From Bubalus kerabau (lineage: Eukaryota; Chordata; Mammalia; Artiodactyla; Bovidae): a stretch of 64,000 nt of DNA. Each line of letters opens with the position of its first letter. Position 1 is the first letter of the stretch. The stretch lies in the NCBI RefSeq assembly GCF_029407905.1, contig NW_026577901.1, forward strand, positions 558,001-622,000, written 5' to 3'. Positions 61,081 through 64,000 of the stretch are shown in pieces. Below the pieces are notes generated by a model, which ran no database searches, had not been told where the DNA came from, and worked only from the letters and a program-made list of their open reading frames with translations. A program made the position numbers and the translations under genes.

Positions 61081-64000
61081 AGGAACGCTGAGGTTCCTGC
61101 CTCCACTCGAGATTAGGACCTCTTCCATTGCACGAAACCCAGTGGAGTCCCAAGAGACGCGTCCCAGCTCCACAGTATCCCTGACTTCTCAGAGGCACCC
61201 TGAGAAGCTCCCTGAGGTCACCAGCACAATTCGAGTGAACCCAGGGTTTATTGCTGCCACCATAGAAAGAACTCAAGAGTCCTTCTTCAACATGCTTTGA
61301 GGCATGATTCCCCTACCATGACTCGAGGGCAATGACGCACTCCCTCTGCTACACTCATGAAGCCCTGACTTCCCTGGCGCCACACGAGAGGCTCCCTGAG
61401 CTCCCCATCATACCTCGTGAGAAACCAAACACTGGCGCCACAGATAGAGAAAACCCACGAGACGCCCCCGTTTTCGCGACATGACGGCCTTCTTTTCTAG
61501 CACGGCCTGGAGAGCAATCCCGAGTCCTCTCTCCAAACTCCACAGTAGGCTTGACTCCATTTTGGTCACTCAGTGGACTCCAAGACATACCCGTCGCGAC
61601 TCGAGAGGAGAGCGGAGTCTTTTCCTTCCCCTCGAGGCGAGGCCTGACTCCTCGGGTGAGTCTGATATGCGAACCGGAGATCCCTGTCGCCCCTGGAGAG
61701 AAACATTAGGTCCTGGACACAAGCCTAGATCAGGTCTCTTTTTTCCTGCAGTGACTCTAGAGCAATCCCTAACTCTCCCTCGAAACTCGAATGGAAGACT
61801 GGACTTCCCTGGGCCAACAGAAGAGGAAGCCTGAATTTCCCGTTGAAACTCAAGAATCCCACCACAACTCGAGAAAAACCACGTCGTTCCCTCTTCATCG
61901 CAAGATGCGGCCATTGCCGCTACAGCGTCTCAAAAGAAGTCTTACGTTCCATCTTGAAGTGTGATACGGTACTTGGCACCTTTGATGCGACACCAAAAGT
62001 TCTCCAACACACTGGTCTCACTGGAGGGGAACACCGAGGTTCCCGGCATCACCTCATCTGTGCCCCTTCTCCCCTCCTGATCGAGACAGGAGGGTCGATT
62101 CCCCTGCTTTGTCTGCAAGGGGTTCCGACCTTCCCGGCGCACCTCAGGATGAGGCCGGTCTCACTAGGAAATTCGAGACGTAGCCTGGTGGGTGGTGGCA
62201 CATGCGGAAAGACCCCGATTTCCCGGTGCGCTCTTAATAAGAACCCGATGCCCGGGCACCTCTTCGAAAGCAAACCTGTGGATGAATGCACAACACGAAG
62301 GGGTACTGACATCCCCATGCATAGTACGGAAAAACACGCAGATTCCAAACACAGATTGACAAGTGTCCTGTCATCCCTTGAAGAACTAGAGAGGCATGCG
62401 GAGTTCCGTCCCTGCACACAAGAGAAGGCCTGACTCTCCTTTCCCAACTCTGCAGGGACCGTGCGATCGGAGTCAGAAATGTAGATGAAACCTGACGTTC
62501 CTGCATCAACTCGAAATGAGGCCCTCTTCCATTGCGCCATACCCAGTGGAGTCCCGAGAGGCCCCTCCCAACTCCACAGTATCCCTGACTTCTCAGAGGC
62601 ACCCTCAGAAGCTCTCTGCGGTCACTGGCACAAGTCGAGTGAACCCAGGGTTTCCTGCTGCATTCTGAGAAAGACCTCGAGAGTCCTTCTTTACCGCGTC
62701 TTGAGGCCCGATACCCTACCATGACTGGAGAGCAATGACGCATTCCCCTCGCCACGCCCATTGAAACCTAACTTCCCTGGCGCCACACGAGAGGCTCCCT
62801 GCGCTCCCCGTCCTACCTCATGAAAACCCCACACTGGCACCGCCGCTCAAGAAAACTCACGAGATGCCCCCGTCATCGTAAGATGAGGGCCTTCTTTTCC
62901 TACATGACCTAGAGAGCAATCCCGAGTCCACTCTCCAAACTCCACTGGAGGCCTGTCTCCCTTTAGGCCACTCAGTAGCCTCCAAGAGATACACGTCGCT
63001 ACTCTAGAGGAGAGCGGAGTCCGTTGCTTCCCCTCGAGCCGAGGCCTGACTGCTTGGGTGAGTCTGGAATGGGATCCCGAGATCCGTGTCGCCCCTGTAG
63101 AGGAAAACTCGGTCCTGGACACAAGCCTAAATGAGGCCTTTTTTGTCCTGCATTGACTCAAGTGCAATCCCCAGCTCTCCCTCGCAACTCGAATGGATGA
63201 TTGGACTTCCCTGGGCCAACACAAGAGGAAGCCTGTATTCCCATTGTAATTTGAGAATCCCGCGGCAACTGGAGAAAAACAATGTGGTTCCTCCGTCATC
63301 GAAATATGAGGCCCCTGTCAGCTATAGCGTCCCCAGGGAAGTCCCATGTTCCGTCTTGAAGTGTGAAACGGTACTTGGTACCCTTGATGCGACCCCCAAA
63401 TTTCCCTGACACCCCGGTCTCACTGGAGGAGAACACGGAGGTTCCCAGCACCGCTTCAGCTGAGCCTCTTCTCCCCTCCTGATGGCGACAGAAGGGTCGA
63501 TTCGACTGCTTTGTCTGGAAGGGGTTCCCAGACTTCCCGGCGAACCTCAGGATGACGCCAGTCTCACGAGGGAATTCGAGACGTAGCCTCATGTGTTGTG
63601 CCACATGCCGAAAGACCCCGATTTCCTGGTCCGCTATTGATAAGATCCCGATGCCCGGTCACCTCTTCGAAGGTAACCCTGTGGATGAAGGCACAACACG
63701 AAGGGGCACTGACACCCCTGTGCATCGTCCCCCAAAACCGCAGGTTCCACATAAAACTCGACAGGTGGCCTGTCATCCCGTGAACAACTCGAGAGGCAAG
63801 CGGAGTTCCATTACTCCACACAAGACGAGGTCTGACTCTCCTGTCCCAACTCTGCAGGGACCCTGCTATCCGAGTCAGAAATGGAGAGGAACCCTGACAT
63901 TACTGCCTCAATCCGAGATTAGGTCCTCTTCAATTGCACCAGTCCCTGTGAAGTCCCGAGAAGCCCCTCTCAATTCCACAGTATCCCTGACTTCTCAGAG

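Larger units (their letters stand above)
37832..64000. repeat. Tandem segmental duplication, unit 2 (partial)
   Basis: This is the second copy of the unit that begins at position 1, cut by the right edge of the window. It is collinear with unit 1 to about 58,998, apart from a 3,692 bp loss near 44,740, a shorter (AAAT)n tract and small indels. One such indel is about 27 bp missing near 37,950. Beyond ~58,998 it is still satellite I-like but no longer follows the corresponding part of unit 1. Confidence 0.92.
48939..64000. repeat. Satellite I-like (1.715-type) array, unit 2 (continues past window)
   Basis: Monomer anchors lie at 50,275, 51,680, 53,085, 54,489, 55,873, 57,276, 58,674, 60,094, 61,500 and 62,902. 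The first seven correspond one-to-one to 16,160-24,546 of unit 1. After about 58,998 the monomers are L-type variants with no one-to-one partner in unit 1. The array runs off the window. Confidence 0.9.

Overview
This window looks like bovid, most probably Bos-lineage, heterochromatin. I support no protein-coding gene, rRNA or tRNA in it. The ruminant assignment rests on three things read in the sequence. First, a dimeric Bov-A2-type SINE occurs twice, with target-site duplications. Second, there is a BovB/Bov-A-type 3' end with an (ACTGA)n tail. Third, long arrays have a ~1,402-1,405 bp monomer built from degenerate ~31 bp units rich in CTCGAG. The third pattern matches the published architecture of bovine satellite I (1.715 g/cm3). 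I recognised the families from memory and did not run a database search.

The window is about 1.7 copies of a ~37.8 kb tandem segmental duplication. Unit 1 covers 1 to ~37,831; unit 2 runs from ~37,832 past the right edge. In unit 1 the order is as follows. (a) 1-2,419 is AT-rich flank with a Bov-A2 SINE (563-836), an (AAAT)n tract and a decayed L1 ORF2 piece. (b) 2,420-3,312 is a GC/CpG-rich module with three ~119 bp tandem units, a minus-strand splice-donor consensus and a minus-strand AATAAA. (c) 3,313-14,825 is a satellite of two related monomers, A (~700 bp) and B (~530 bp), mostly alternating as a ~1,230 bp dimer. A solo class II-type LTR (11,039-12,338) interrupts it. (d) 14,826-35,761 is a satellite I-like array of about 15 monomers in two subfamilies, H (CpG-rich) and L. 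(e) 35,762-36,652 is a diverged third copy of the GC-rich module in the same orientation. (f) 36,653-37,831 is AT-rich sequence with a BovB/Bov-A fragment.

Unit 2 repeats this order: SINE 38,366-38,661, GC module 40,228-41,119, A/B satellite 41,120-48,938 with the LTR at 45,155-46,453, satellite I from 48,939. It differs in three main ways. It lacks 3,692 bp of A/B satellite, which equals three dimers. Its (AAAT)n tract is shorter. From about 58,998 its satellite I no longer follows unit 1.

The elements record an order of events. The A/B-to-satellite I junction and the LTR insertion with its GTTCAC duplication are identical in both units, so both predate the duplication. The satellite copy-number changes came after it. 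The two LTR copies differ by only about ten changes by eye, so the duplication looks recent. The most unusual component is the CpG-rich module, which flanks the compound satellite block in direct orientation and keeps transcription-unit-like signals in all three copies. The long open frames throughout the satellites occur on both strands of stop-poor repeats and are not credible genes.
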